64,000 nucleotides of DNA from Cloeon dipterum (Eukaryota > Arthropoda > Insecta > Ephemeroptera > Baetidae): contig NC_088786.1 in the NCBI RefSeq assembly GCF_949628265.1, positions 26,185,681 to 26,249,680 of the forward strand, written 5' to 3'. A model generated the notes under the pieces. The model did no database searches. It had not been told where the DNA came from and worked only from the letters and a program-made list of their open reading frames with translations. Shown here piece after piece: positions 27,701 to 38,056 of this stretch (within the stretch, counting starts at the first letter, position 1; the number at the start of each line of letters is the position of its first letter). Made by a program: the position numbers and the translations under genes.

Positions 27701-30700
27701 ATTCTAAATTAAAATGCGCTACTCAAACTAAAGTGCCAGTTGGCCGGCCGGCCGGCTAGCTACTACTTTGTTGAGCAATCGCAAAACTACGGCCACTGCT
27801 GTCAAGTTGAGTGGTTAATTGTGAGCTTTTGTTGAACCATCACTAGACCAGTATGAATCGAGCGTTATTATATTAAAGAAAATCTCAAAAGATGTTATAT
27901 TTCATAAAAAAATTATTCATCTGGTTTGCCAACATCGTTAACTCGAGCGTGCGAAAAGATAGAAAACAAGCGTGCCTTTGTCTTGAGTGAGAAAATAATC
28001 TAAGAACCTTGATATTACTGGAATTTTCTCACAGGAGCGCCAATTTATTCAAAACTGATGCAAAACCTGCGTTTAAACAAAGTAAAACTCTTTTAAAAAC
28101 TTTTTGATTTGTCACACCGTGTCACTTTTCGACAATATGCGTGAAAAAAATCGGCAAGAGAGTAAAACCAGGAAATCAAGTTATATTGCATTTTTTGCGC
28201 TTGATGAGCATAAAGCATAATTTTTTCTAGTGTGCGCCAGGCGGAAAACAAACAAAAAAACAAATTTCTCGAGAGAATCTTGAGACTGCGCGAAGCGAAT
28301 GAATTGAAACTGCAAGCGAGCAAACATAAGCACGGCTAATCTGCACTTGATTCAATTACGAGCAAAATGCCACTCGAATTTTCTACAGAATCGAGACCTT
28401 CAGTCTGCACGAGGCCTTAGGGAGCGCATTATCTGCAAAGAATTGTGCTCACATCCATAATTACGCGAGTCATGCTTGGACGTCCCGATTTTTTTCAGAG
28501 ATCAGACATGTCGGAAGTGCAAATTCGAGTAGTACAAAGTGTGCGGCCGAGATGATTAACGATTGCACAAAGGAAGCAGCTAATTACCACTAAATACGCT
28601 TTTATTCAAGACGGCCAGACTTGATTTCAATTCGCACACCTCTAAAGTGGGAGTAATTAAATAAACCGGCAGTCAGTCAGAGTCGGTCGTGACTTGTGAA
28701 TGATGTGCTAGTGAGTTTAACGTGGGGTGCGAGTTTAATTGAATTTTATTCACTGCGAAGCCTTGAAAGCATATTATTAACCAGCCTATTCAAGTAACCA
28801 ATGTTCAATTTTATATGCTAAATTGTTACAAAACCTGCTGGAAATTTTAAAGACTAAAGAAAAATATTTTTTTTGCAATTCAAATAAATTGGAAACAAAC
28901 ACACCAGGAAGAAAAATTAATCATAATTTATTGCTGCTTTTAATGTAAATCGAATACATCAAACTCGCCGAAAAAGACTTTATACCCCTCGTGATTAACG
29001 ATGTGTTAGTACTAACAGGCAAAATCGTGTCTTAATAAAGACCAACAATAAACGCGTGTTTGATCGGCTCATTTGAAGAATGGCACGATATCAATTGCAT
29101 TCCGCATAAACCGAAGAAAAATCAGCGCCGCACTTGCGTCACTGAACCTGAATCTGGCTCGCGGACTGACAATGAAATGCTCCACTCACGCGATCGAGGA
29201 GCGCGCTCGCTTTGTGAGAATCTCAGGCTCGCACATCCTGATCGCGCACAGACGCTGCAATTTACCCAATTTACGAGCGAAAATGCACGCGGACGAGAAG
29301 ACACCGTTTTATTGGTTTGCTGACATTGAGCAAGCCGGCAGCCGAAAACAAAACTCGTCTATTTTTAAATGTGCCGCCGGCGGATCACGACTTGGAATTT
29401 TTGCATCTTTCCAGACTAAATTGAGCCGACGTGAATGCATCGTCTGTGCGCTAACACCCACGCCGTCTGGTCTCAGTACAGGAAACCCCCCGCAGTTTTG
29501 CCTTTTTGATTACAGAACAGCGAAATCTAACTCCAGGGAAATTTCTGTTTTAAGGAGCATCTGCAGAAAATTCTTAAATTGCAATGCGCTAAATAAATTA
29601 ATAAAAATTGGGCTTGCATGAGCTAGCAACCAATGCCACATTTTTTAGCTCGTAATACGAATTTTGACCATCTTTTCTATAATGAGGTACCAATATAGTT
29701 TTTTCTCTTCTTGAGTAGACGGCAAACATAACTATTTTTAATTGCGTTGTATTAGGGAAAGGTTTTCATTATTTAGATTTTTTTTGAACAATATAAAATT
29801 AAAAAAAGGTTTTCTCCAACATAACTTGAATCCGCATGTGGTATATATTTTATGCAAATTAATTTTATTCAAAGGCCATTTGCGGCTTTTTAGATACAGA
29901 AGCTGCCTGACACGAAGTTGGGATTCCACGCGTCCGTCATCCGCGGTTTACAACGACCGCGTGCACAAAGCACAAGTTTCAATTAGCAATAATAAACAGC
30001 CGAGTTTGTGTGCTATAAATAACACAGAAAACGAGAAAAGCTATTTCTGTTTAAGATTGCGATATGATACATTGAGCTTTTTTCAATGTCAAAAGGAGAT
30101 GTCATTATTATTCCGGATTTGAGACAAAAGATGGTTCAAATTTTGTCAGGCTGAAATATTTCTCTTCTTGCGCTTCGTTAGTGCACGCGTCGAGTGAATC
30201 CGGCACCAGATTTTGCGGCTGCATCACGCTCGACTGGGGCTGAAACCTATACAGACTCGGGTCTGAAGAAAATCGCGTTGCTCATATTCAATCCTTGTTC
30301 GGCAGCCACTTGTTCACCTTGCCAGAGTGCCAGCCGATAGAAATTCGGCCGTTCAGGGGAACTACACGGGTGTGGCAGTAGTCGTGCATTCCGGCGCACT
30401 TGCATCCATTTGAGGCGCAGATCTTTAATGTTGGGCGAGAGAGACAGACGCCCTCGGGCGCGATTTTCGCGCGAGCACATCCTCATTCCTCACAAAAACT
30501 TGTTTGTTTAAATTCGGCATTTTCTCGAACGACAACTCCCATGCGCCACACAAACTTTTTGGACCAAAGCCTGAATCCGATAGCTGTTTTGAAACCCGAC
30601 GCTCGCGCAGGTGCGGCTTAGCATGCAACAGATCCGTCTCTCTAATGACCGTGAATTGTTTCGTTCGCGGATCTAGTGCACATTAGTGCACGGTGTCGTA

Positions 30701-33700
30701 TTAGTGGAAACACACATTGCGGTGACGGTTATGCCAGTTTATTGTCATCGCAGTCGCTCATTTCCTGATTAACGAGTTACTACACGTTAATCCAGTGGGT
30801 ATTGTCAAGCAGAGAAAAATTGCAAACTTGATGCAAATAATATGAAAATCGTGGGACGAAAAATCTGCTTCCAACTTACATATTTGCCAATATCATAAAT
30901 GGTCTTGGGGCAATTAACACTTACATGCAAACAAACGACTGAAGCAAAGTACATTCACATTTCAACAAGCAACGAAATTTTATTTCATTTTTTGTTTCTA
31001 GGAGAAGGGCACCGAATGGTACTACATTCCACGTCCATCTCTGTCTTCGCGGGCATCGAGTCGTCGCGATTCCGAGGACAACTCGGACAAACATAGCTGG
31101 AGCAACACTTCCAGGCACTCTAGTCTCGGCTACTCGACGCACCCGGGGGTACATGGCAACGGCGGCGCCTCCTCGTCTTCCACCTCGTCAGCCAGTTCGC
31201 AGGTGATTTAACATTTTTTGAACACATCAAGAGCGGATTTGCAGCAAGGACACCAGCTTTTGATCTCAATTTAAAGGCCCCGATCACCGTGGCACTTGTA
31301 CTATACGAATTTGTATATAATGGACACTCAGATCGTGCGATTCCGCGTCCTTTAAATCATACTACTTGTCTCACACAATGCAAGGAAATCGCTGCCGGTG
31401 ACTTGATGGTAATTAGCTCTCGGAGATTATCTCACTCGCCGCTGGTGTAGCAATGCAAAAATTATTTTCACGCCTTTGTAGTTTCATTTTCATTACTGTA
31501 AATGACTGGCGCATGTAAAACTGAAACCATGTTGTGTTTCGTTCCTTGCAATAAATTTCGAGCTAAAAGGTGAGAGGACAGCATATTTACGATCGCGGAA
31601 AAACATTGTTTTGTCCTTACGACCTTTCAAAGGGCGGTGGGTACAATATTCCTCTTACAGTCATGATATCAATGTATTAAAAACGGTTGCCAGTTCCATT
31701 TTTGGTGAAGATAAGTGAACAAGATTCAAGCACTAATGGTTTTTAATTGCGATGCGAAGGTCAAGTGCGTTAAGCACCAATTTAGCTGTACGAATTTTTG
31801 CACTTTTGAGCTGACAGATCCGGTTCATCACAAGTTTTTACGACCCTTCATTTATACTTTCTGCGGCACCACGTTTTCCAAATTTTCATGCAAATTCCTC
31901 TTGATTCACTAAGCATAATTATGATCAGAGTTTAATTTTAAATGGCGTATTATGTTACAGCTAAGCGGCAACAGCGGTCATCCCTTAGTAACTGCGCCCA
32001 CGTGGCTGCCCCCTCATCCCCCAGCACTGATCGTCAAGGACGAAATTCACAAGCAGGTGAGACCACGTCCTTTGCAAAAGCGAATCATCACGCCCTGGCT
32101 ACGACAATAATTGACATCTTTATGGCTTGTTTTCCTTCCACGCGGCAATTAGCGAGAAGCACAACAGTGCAACTGATGCATTTGTTCGTTACCAAGGCCA
32201 ATTTTAATTTTGGCTTCCGAATAAATACTTTTCGGCTAACACCTGTCAATGCCGGTAAAAAAACGTCCCGCCTATTAAGCAACCGCTTAGAGGTTGAGAA
32301 ACAAAATTATCAACTCTTAAAACCTAACTTTTATGTTTGATAAATTGCTAAAAATTTGGATTTTGTTGCAGGACGTGGAATCAGGTGGCGAAATCGGAAC
32401 CATCAGCAAAAGATGCGATGGCGACAGTATTTCGTTGGCCTCCTCAACGCACTTCACCATGATCGGGGGTGTCAGCGTCAAGGGGCGAAGAAGAAGCCGC
32501 TGCTGCAGCCAATCTCATCGCATCACTGTTCTCGTTCTTACCATGAGTTTCATTTTCCTACTAGGCATCACTATCGCATGCATCCTTATGGAAAGTGAGT
32601 ATCATGAATTTATTTTTTTTTTAAATTCGTTAGTGCCTCAACTTGACCTAATATGGCTTGGATTTGTTAGCGTCTATGTTAGTGATGAAAAGAATCGGTA
32701 TTAAACTTGACCCAGCTCATATTTTGGTTCAGCTACAAAAACGTTTTTAGATTTCTGGTGTTTCACGGAAATTGTGAAATATTCGTTTAAAAGCATGTTT
32801 AAATCATGATTAAACAGCCTTTAGCAGCAATAACATGTACAAGACGTCTTCTTGACAGTTCAATTGCAAGAGGAATAATATAAAATAAAAAGTTCATCAG
32901 TTGGACGCTTGAGCTCATTGTAAGTGGTATGCCATAAATAAAAAACAGCGGCACGCCAATTTTTTCTCACATTCACACCCAGCTCAAGGCAAACCTCACA
33001 TCTTGTGAGTCAATTTACATAAATTATTTATCCATTTGGACCACGTGCAGCACATAATGAAAAATGCAATTTTGAACGGTGTCGCTTATTTTGACATTTT
33101 TGTTTCAGTGCGAGTTAAGGAATACAACGCGCGGTGATATGATTCCGAGTGGCTGTTTGGACAAAGAGTGCTGTGGAGTTTAAGCTCGATATTCTGAGTG
33201 CTAAAGCTATAATGCTGCTTCAACTGAAATGTGCTGTAATATTTATTTTGAATTGATACTGTTAAGATAATTTATATAAAATAATAGATGCGACTGCAAA
33301 ATTAAAAATAATGCATTGTATTCAAATCAATTTAAATCTTTTGTTCTCATTTTTAAACCCTCGTACGACTGTGCAATACCAAAAAAAAATTATTTATCTT
33401 GGTAAGTTATATTTATTAAAAAAAATATAAAAGACTTACATTTCATTGATTTAAAATTATCTAGGTGGACTTGTAAAAATTTGCAAAAGCAGTCGGACCA
33501 ACTCAGCTTTTGATTGCCCCTTTCTGCGCTCTTTCATCGTGTTTCACAACTTATTCTTTTGGTAAAATCATAATGCGTAAAAAATTATCTACGTTCCCCC
33601 TCTCTTTAGGACCATGCTTTCCTCAAAAATGCAACTTGGTGCATTGAAATATTCACAATCCCTTTTACAACGACCTTGCAGCATGCAGGTAAAAAACAGA

Positions 33701-36700
33701 GCTCCGCCGCCGCGGGAGGCAAATTTGGAAAAAATTAGTCCAATAAAAGAGGTCAACCTTAAAATGAACTGGCAGAGCATGATTTGCCACAAGAAAAAAT
33801 ATTTTTGTTGATCCTAAGCTGGATCAAGGACAGCTGAGCCCGTGCGTTAGCTGACAAATTCATAGGCGCGCCGGTCGACCTATTGAAATGGTTTCTGATG
33901 AAAGGACGAGGAAGTGATGCGACTGGTTTGAACCAGGCACAGAGAAATTAATTAATTAGGAGAAAAAGCCAGCGCTCTCGACCTAAGGCTATGACATACC
34001 CTGGGTTGCTTCACTCGACACGCCGACCTTGGGGCGGCCGCACGAGGAAAACACCAGGTAGGTATAATTTGGGTCCATCCTACGCGGCCTTCAGTGACCG
34101 ACGACGCCGCCGGACCGGCCGGGGGTCACCCAACACCCATAGCACCAACTGCATTCCGCGGTCGAGACCGAGCAAAGCTGCGCGCCGTGTCGCCCACAAC
34201 AATAAGACACGAGATTTATTAATATGCGTCGAGCGTCACGCCAAAGCATTAGAGTGACCCCTGTTCATTGTGCGTTCAAGAGCCAAAAACTTCGTGACAC
34301 GCATTAATTTAATCAATAAAGGGTTTCACGGAGGACATATCCGCAAAATTGAATCATATGTTGAATAAAATTTAAAATTATTACATGGTTAAACTTTGCG
34401 CGGTAAATAATTCAGAATGGTCAGCTGATAGTGGAATATTGAGAGGGTTAAATAATACATTCTGGTATTTTACAGCGACTGTTTAAGCCCCGCAGGCCAT
34501 ATATGCAGCACTTTACCACTTTACCTATAAAACAAAATTCAAAACCAAAGTTTTAGCTGCAGAAAATTCTGAACCAGCAATCGTTAAAAACCACAGGCAA
34601 AACTCAATGCTGAGCAAAATTTATAAGAGGAGCCTTGTAACAAAATCTTGTCAACCCCACCACTCACCGTTCCCGTGATTCGTTGATTTTAAATTTCAAA
34701 AATTTCCTGCGTTTAATATATTTAAATTTTTTTTAAAAATATAACCATTGTTACTGCATACTTAGTCAGCGCTATGGACAAATTTTCTACAACATTTTAG
34801 GAGATTTCGCAACATTGGTCTGAGTATATAGTTTGCCTTATTACTTAAAAATAAATCCTGCATTTATTTAAATATTGAAAGTTCCTTGTAAAACCTATTT
34901 TGATGTTGCGATAAAAAATATATTGCTGCTTTATGAGTTCTCTTAAGCCCCCAGCAGAATGTTTTTACTCTTCAATGTTATGAACAGTTCTCACAATAAT
35001 TAACTCCAATATCCATAATTAAAATCCAATTTGCGGCTAGCAGAGTTATCATTACCGCACTAATTCCATTTTCCCATAACCTTACCTCAGTAGTAATTTT
35101 TTGACTAGAGTTTAAGTTCTCGCGAAAGTAAGAAAACTTAATCATATTCATTATTGTTTGTGCATCATATGTGTAATAAGTTATAGAAAGGGCTGTACTC
35201 ACCTCTATCTCCTGAAGGGTCTGCGTCCAGGAAAAGTTTTCAAAGTCAAAACCATTGCCTGCGTTAGGCACCAATTTGCCCTTGTCTTTGTCCTGCTCTT
35301 CGTCATCACTCTTTGACTCTTCTTCTTTCTTGACATCATCTTTGGGCGCTTCTTTCTTCTGCTTTTCCTGAACAAAAAAGAGCTATTTGTAACAGCACAC
35401 CATGCAGAGGTTTCAATGGTCGATGAGTTTGCCGTGCATGCAAAATTGCAGAGGAAGATTACAAAAATGCAGGATGTTTTGAAATCAGATGCTGAATAGA
35501 ATTCACGCGGTTCATTTCAGAATAACGCTTTGCAATACCTATTTTCCTTGCAGTCAAATCAAGAAAGTAAAAATGCAACTAAAAAAGCCCTATACGCTCA
35601 GCTAGAGAATGTGGCATTAGTAAGTGAATTAAAACCTGCTCGATTTCCTTCTGAATTCTCTCAGCCTCTTCATCAGTTAGCTCTGTGACAGTGGCACCCT
35701 TCTTTGATTCTTCTTCTTCCTCCTCCTTCTTCTTTTTGGCTCTTTCATGGCGCTTTCTCTCTTCCTCAGCAATTTCTGCCTTCTTCTTCCTTCTCTGCTC
35801 CTCTGCACCCTTGGCATGTTTATTAAATGCGTCTAGCACCATCTAGAGGAGCGAACACAATTTTGCTTTTTCACGGGGACTCAAATAAAATCTAGAAGTT
35901 TCTTAAGTGCTTCAGAGCTGATTTTTCTTTAATCAAAAGAGAGTACGAACCTGTTCTGCCTGCCCATCTGGGGCTCCTGTGTAAAAGTCCGTCTTGCGCA
36001 ACAGGAAACCAAAGACAGTGTCCAACATCTAGCAATGCAAAATAGATTTTAGAAGTATGTAAAAGATGAACAAATATTGAAGTTATTATTTCATAAAAAA
36101 TATATAAAATTGAAACAATTCCCAAACTGGAAGTGTAAATTTTCTACTGGTTTGTATTGTACGCGGTCACGATACAAGAAATTTAAAAATTTGTGCAAGG
36201 AGAACAATCACAGAATCAATTCGAGCACACTGGTTTGGCTAATCCCAAGCCTCGTCTGCAAACATGTCTAATTAAATACTAAACCCACCAGTCACCCGGC
36301 ACATGTGCACACAGACTGACGAGCGTGACTTATTCACACCCTCTATCGATAGACTCTGTTTTTGTTTCCTCTAAAAAATATTTTAAAATTTCTTTTCAAC
36401 CCATGCAAAGAATTTTTGGGACGTCTTCCCGGCCCTGGTCGCCTGTGTAAGTACATATGTATATTTTGGACTTTCAACATCTTATTATGTACATGCATAA
36501 TTTTGTATATTCTAGCTTGCTCAAATCTTTGAAGTTCGTCATGATCCGAAGGTGTAACATTGTTTCCAAAATATGGACAAACTCTTTAACTTTTAGCATT
36601 TAAATTAATCCTTAAAACTATCTTTTCAAAAACTGACTATTTCCAAAATTTATCACTCCTAGAGAAAACAAAGAAGAAGCCGGATGAAGTTTGTAATACC

Positions 36701-36774
36701 TCTGGAACTCCTCCTTCCATTTGTTGTGCCATAGAAAAGAGCAGAGCATCGAAATTTTCTTGGTTTGCACTCAT
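12706..36774 (-). CDS. nudC: NUDC (nuclear migration protein nudC), CS-domain co-chaperone
   Basis: Dynein-associated Hsp90 co-chaperone needed for nuclear migration and mitosis. Minus-strand exons: 36774-36700, 36028-35951, 35842-35636, 35367-35203, 13336-13145, 13023-12821, 12757-12706. Phases agree and give 323 residues (human 331). Seen in order: an N-terminal NudC helix region ([26 protein letters not shown]). A Lys/Glu-rich coiled coil (about 60-145). The CS domain (about 160-245; [48 protein letters not shown]). The conserved C-terminus ([52 protein letters not shown]). Intron 4 (13337-35202) spans 21,866 bp and splits the CS domain coding sequence. It encloses an antisense gene. Intron 3 consists mostly of copied GET1 sequence. 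Confidence 0.95.
21815..21847. other. GC-rich inverted repeat (11-bp stem)
   Basis: gggcgtgggct and agcccgcgccc pair over 11 positions (one G-T pair) around an 11-nt loop. It lies in the NUDC giant intron within AT-rich surroundings. It may be a structured RNA element or chance. Confidence 0.35.
23960..24000 (+). promoter_or_regulatory. E-box and CRE-like sites before the nested gene
   Basis: CACGTG (23976-23981, inside GCCCACGTGAC) and TGACGTAA (23987-23994) lie about 180-200 bp before the nested gene start codon, in a GC-rich island within an AT-rich intron. These are classic bHLH and CREB/ATF core sites. Their placement suggests a promoter for the nested gene; binding is inferred only. 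Confidence 0.4.
24174..33137 (+). CDS. unrecognised single-pass, tail-anchored-like membrane protein nested in NUDC intron
   Basis: I do not recognise this gene. Exons joined in phase: 24174-24269, 31002-31202, 31961-32056, 32372-32594, 33109-33137. All have consensus splice sites and encode 214 residues. The start is the first ATG in its open frame (context acaATGg). Residues 1-130 are hydrophilic: [20 protein letters not shown] (about 37-56), then a Ser/Gly-rich low-complexity stretch (about 75-105) and a Pro-rich segment (TWLPPHPP). A basic, cysteine-containing juxtamembrane stretch (RRRSRCCSQ, 170-178) precedes a single hydrophobic helix (about 182-204). Only ten residues ([10 protein letters not shown]) follow. 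The positive-inside rule predicts a cytosolic N-terminus, i.e. tail-anchored topology; the paired cysteines could be palmitoylated. It is transcribed opposite to NUDC, whose intron 4 contains it entirely. Intron 1 spans 6.7 kb, so further alternative exons are possible. Confidence 0.72.
24270..31001. other. intron 1 of the nested gene, no supported gene
   Basis: 6.7 kb of AT-rich sequence with no recognisable exon. A short GGCC tandem (about 27742-27755) and several open frames without family motifs (for example 25543-26010 minus, 29073-29621 plus) are present. It also belongs to NUDC intron 4 on the other strand. Confidence 0.5.
33138..35202. other. NUDC intron 4 between nested gene and NUDC exon 4
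   Basis: Contains the 3' UTR of the nested gene, then AT-rich sequence interrupted by a GC-rich island at about 33985-34200. That island has a consensus donor (CCAG|gtaggt, GT at 34058). No protein family is recognisable in it. A small perfect hairpin (gatcc-taagct-ggatc) lies near 33811-33826. Confidence 0.4.
35411..35634 (+). pseudogene. truncated copy of GET1 exon 2-intron 2-exon 3
   Basis: Closely resembles GET1 at about 37347-37574, including part of exon 2, the intron and exon 3. It is a DNA-level duplication, not a processed copy. Shared runs include atggtcgatgagtttgcc, aaaattgcagaggaagatta, tattttccttgcag and the exon 3 donor gtaagtgaa. It is broken: the exon 2 donor (gctg|gtaaat) reads gatgctgaat and runs into a stop, and exon 3 has an inserted base. 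It fills most of NUDC intron 3 (35368-35635, opposite strand) and ends within about 2 nt of NUDC exon 3. Confidence 0.92.
36344..36351. promoter_or_regulatory. TATCGATA palindrome (DRE-like)
   Basis: A perfect TATCGATA lies in NUDC intron 1, about 350 nt downstream of the end of exon 1. In Drosophila this is the core of the DNA-replication-related element bound by DREF/BEAF-32 in housekeeping promoters. A single 8-mer could occur by chance. Confidence 0.25.
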
Positions 36775-37120
36775 TTTGCTTGAATGATTTCAAAAACTGG
36801 TTGAACTTTGCGCTAAATTGTTGTTTTGGTTTGAGAACCAAAAGATCGGAATGTCAACGTGATTCAGCGCAGGGCGGCCAGGACGCATTCATTTGTTTTA
36901 TTTGTTTGCCGCCTACAGCTGGATTTGAGGGCGGGTACCAGTTTGTTATCAAGCAGTCAGTAGTTGTTGCGCTTTAAACTCAAGTTGCAGGAGAACAAAA
37001 CATTAAATCCAGTCAAATTACATTATCATAGATCAAGGACTTTTATAAAGTTATATGTATGTATTAATAGTAAGCCTATTTGATGAGTTATTCAACCTGC
37101 TACTTGTATAATTGAAAAAA
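36775..37120. promoter_or_regulatory. bidirectional promoter region of NUDC and GET1
   Basis: Only 346 bp separate the two divergent start codons, so both 5' UTRs and both promoters must lie here. No TATA box is evident at a convincing position on either strand. Confidence 0.5.
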
Positions 37121-37803
37121 ATGGACAGCTATTTTCTGCTTGTTCGCCTGATTATCTTTAGTCTCTGCAGTGCGTTTTTGCCCGCTCTGATAAAATGGGT
37201 ATGCTATAATATCTAATATAACTTTCTGCAAATCGCTATTCAACGCTGAAAATAATTTCAGGTCGTTGACACAAGGCAAAGAAAATCAGAGATAGAAAAG
37301 CAACTGCTAGCCGAGCTGAAATCAATGAAGATGGAATTAATGGGAATTTCCATGGTCGATGAGTTTGCCCGGCATGCAAAATTGCAGAGGAAGATTACAA
37401 AAATGCAGGATGATTTGAAATCAGCTGGTAAATAGCATTCACACAGTTCATATCAGAATTATGTTATGTAATACCACCTATTTTCCTTGCAGCCAACTCA
37501 AGAATGTTAAATGCAACTAAAAATAAGGCCCTATACACTCAGCTAGTGAACGCGGCACTAGTAAGTGAAGTAAATTCGTCTGATGATAGTTTTTATAATA
37601 GCTTTAAATTGCAGGGATTGTATTTGATTTACTTGGTTTGGAACTACAGATATGTGCCTGTTTTAACACTATCAGAGGGCTGGCTTTACCCTATTGATGG
37701 TCTCCTCAGCTGGCCAACAGGTGAAAAAGGTGCAATTTCAGTTGCAGCTTGGCTTGCTTTGTCCAGGACAAGTATAAAAGTTTTCTCCAGTATGAAGGCT
37801 TAA
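37121..37803 (+). CDS. GET1: GET1/WRB, tail-anchored protein insertion receptor
   Basis: ER-membrane receptor subunit (WRB in vertebrates) that docks the TRC40/GET3-tail-anchored protein complex and, with CAML/GET2, inserts the substrate. Exons 37121-37198, 37262-37427, 37493-37560, 37615-37803 join in phase to 166 residues (human 174). Seen: a first transmembrane helix (about 4-24), then a charged coiled coil (about 27-90). The coiled coil carries the family signature [20 protein letters not shown], the GET3-binding claw. A second helix (GLYLIYLVWNYRYVPV), the loop EGWLYPIDGLLSWPTG and a third helix (about 145-160) follow. Exon 2 to exon 3 is the source of the broken copy at 35411-35634. LANCL ends tail-to-tail 253 bp downstream. 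Confidence 0.94.
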
Positions 37804-37809
37804 AATAAA
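37804..37809 (+). other. putative poly(A) signal abutting the GET1 stop codon
   Basis: AATAAA follows directly on the TAA stop codon. If used, the 3' UTR would be only about 20-30 nt. Confidence 0.4.
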
Positions 37810-37854
37810 GGAATACACATTCATAAAACTAATTTTTTAATATCCCTAAATCCA

Positions 37855-37860
37855 TTTATT
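37855..37860 (-). other. putative poly(A) signal for LANCL
   Basis: AATAAA on the minus strand about 197 nt past the LANCL stop codon. It lies 46 bp from the GET1 signal on the other strand, so the two genes would terminate almost face to face. Confidence 0.4.
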
Positions 37861-38056
37861 TTGTTATTTGATAACAATGGTATCGAGATTTGAGACTCTC
37901 AGTCTTGACAAGAAGTACAATCACCCAAGAAAGTAAAAATATCCATACTTTGTTCTGGTTACATTATAAAACCTTAATGTGTTATTGTTATAATCATATC
38001 TCTTAAGATGGAAAGTTTGGCAAGGTTATTGCTGAAAATAAGCCATGTAAAATGAA

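Noticed and set aside
29073-29621. 182-codon plus-strand frame within the nested gene's intron 1
   Set aside because: No conserved motif or domain, no flanking splice logic into the nested gene and mixed composition; likely chance.
35368-35640. Treating the GET1-like fragment as a second functional GET1 gene
   Set aside because: It lacks exon 1, most of exon 2 and exon 4, has lost the exon 2 donor and carries a frameshift.
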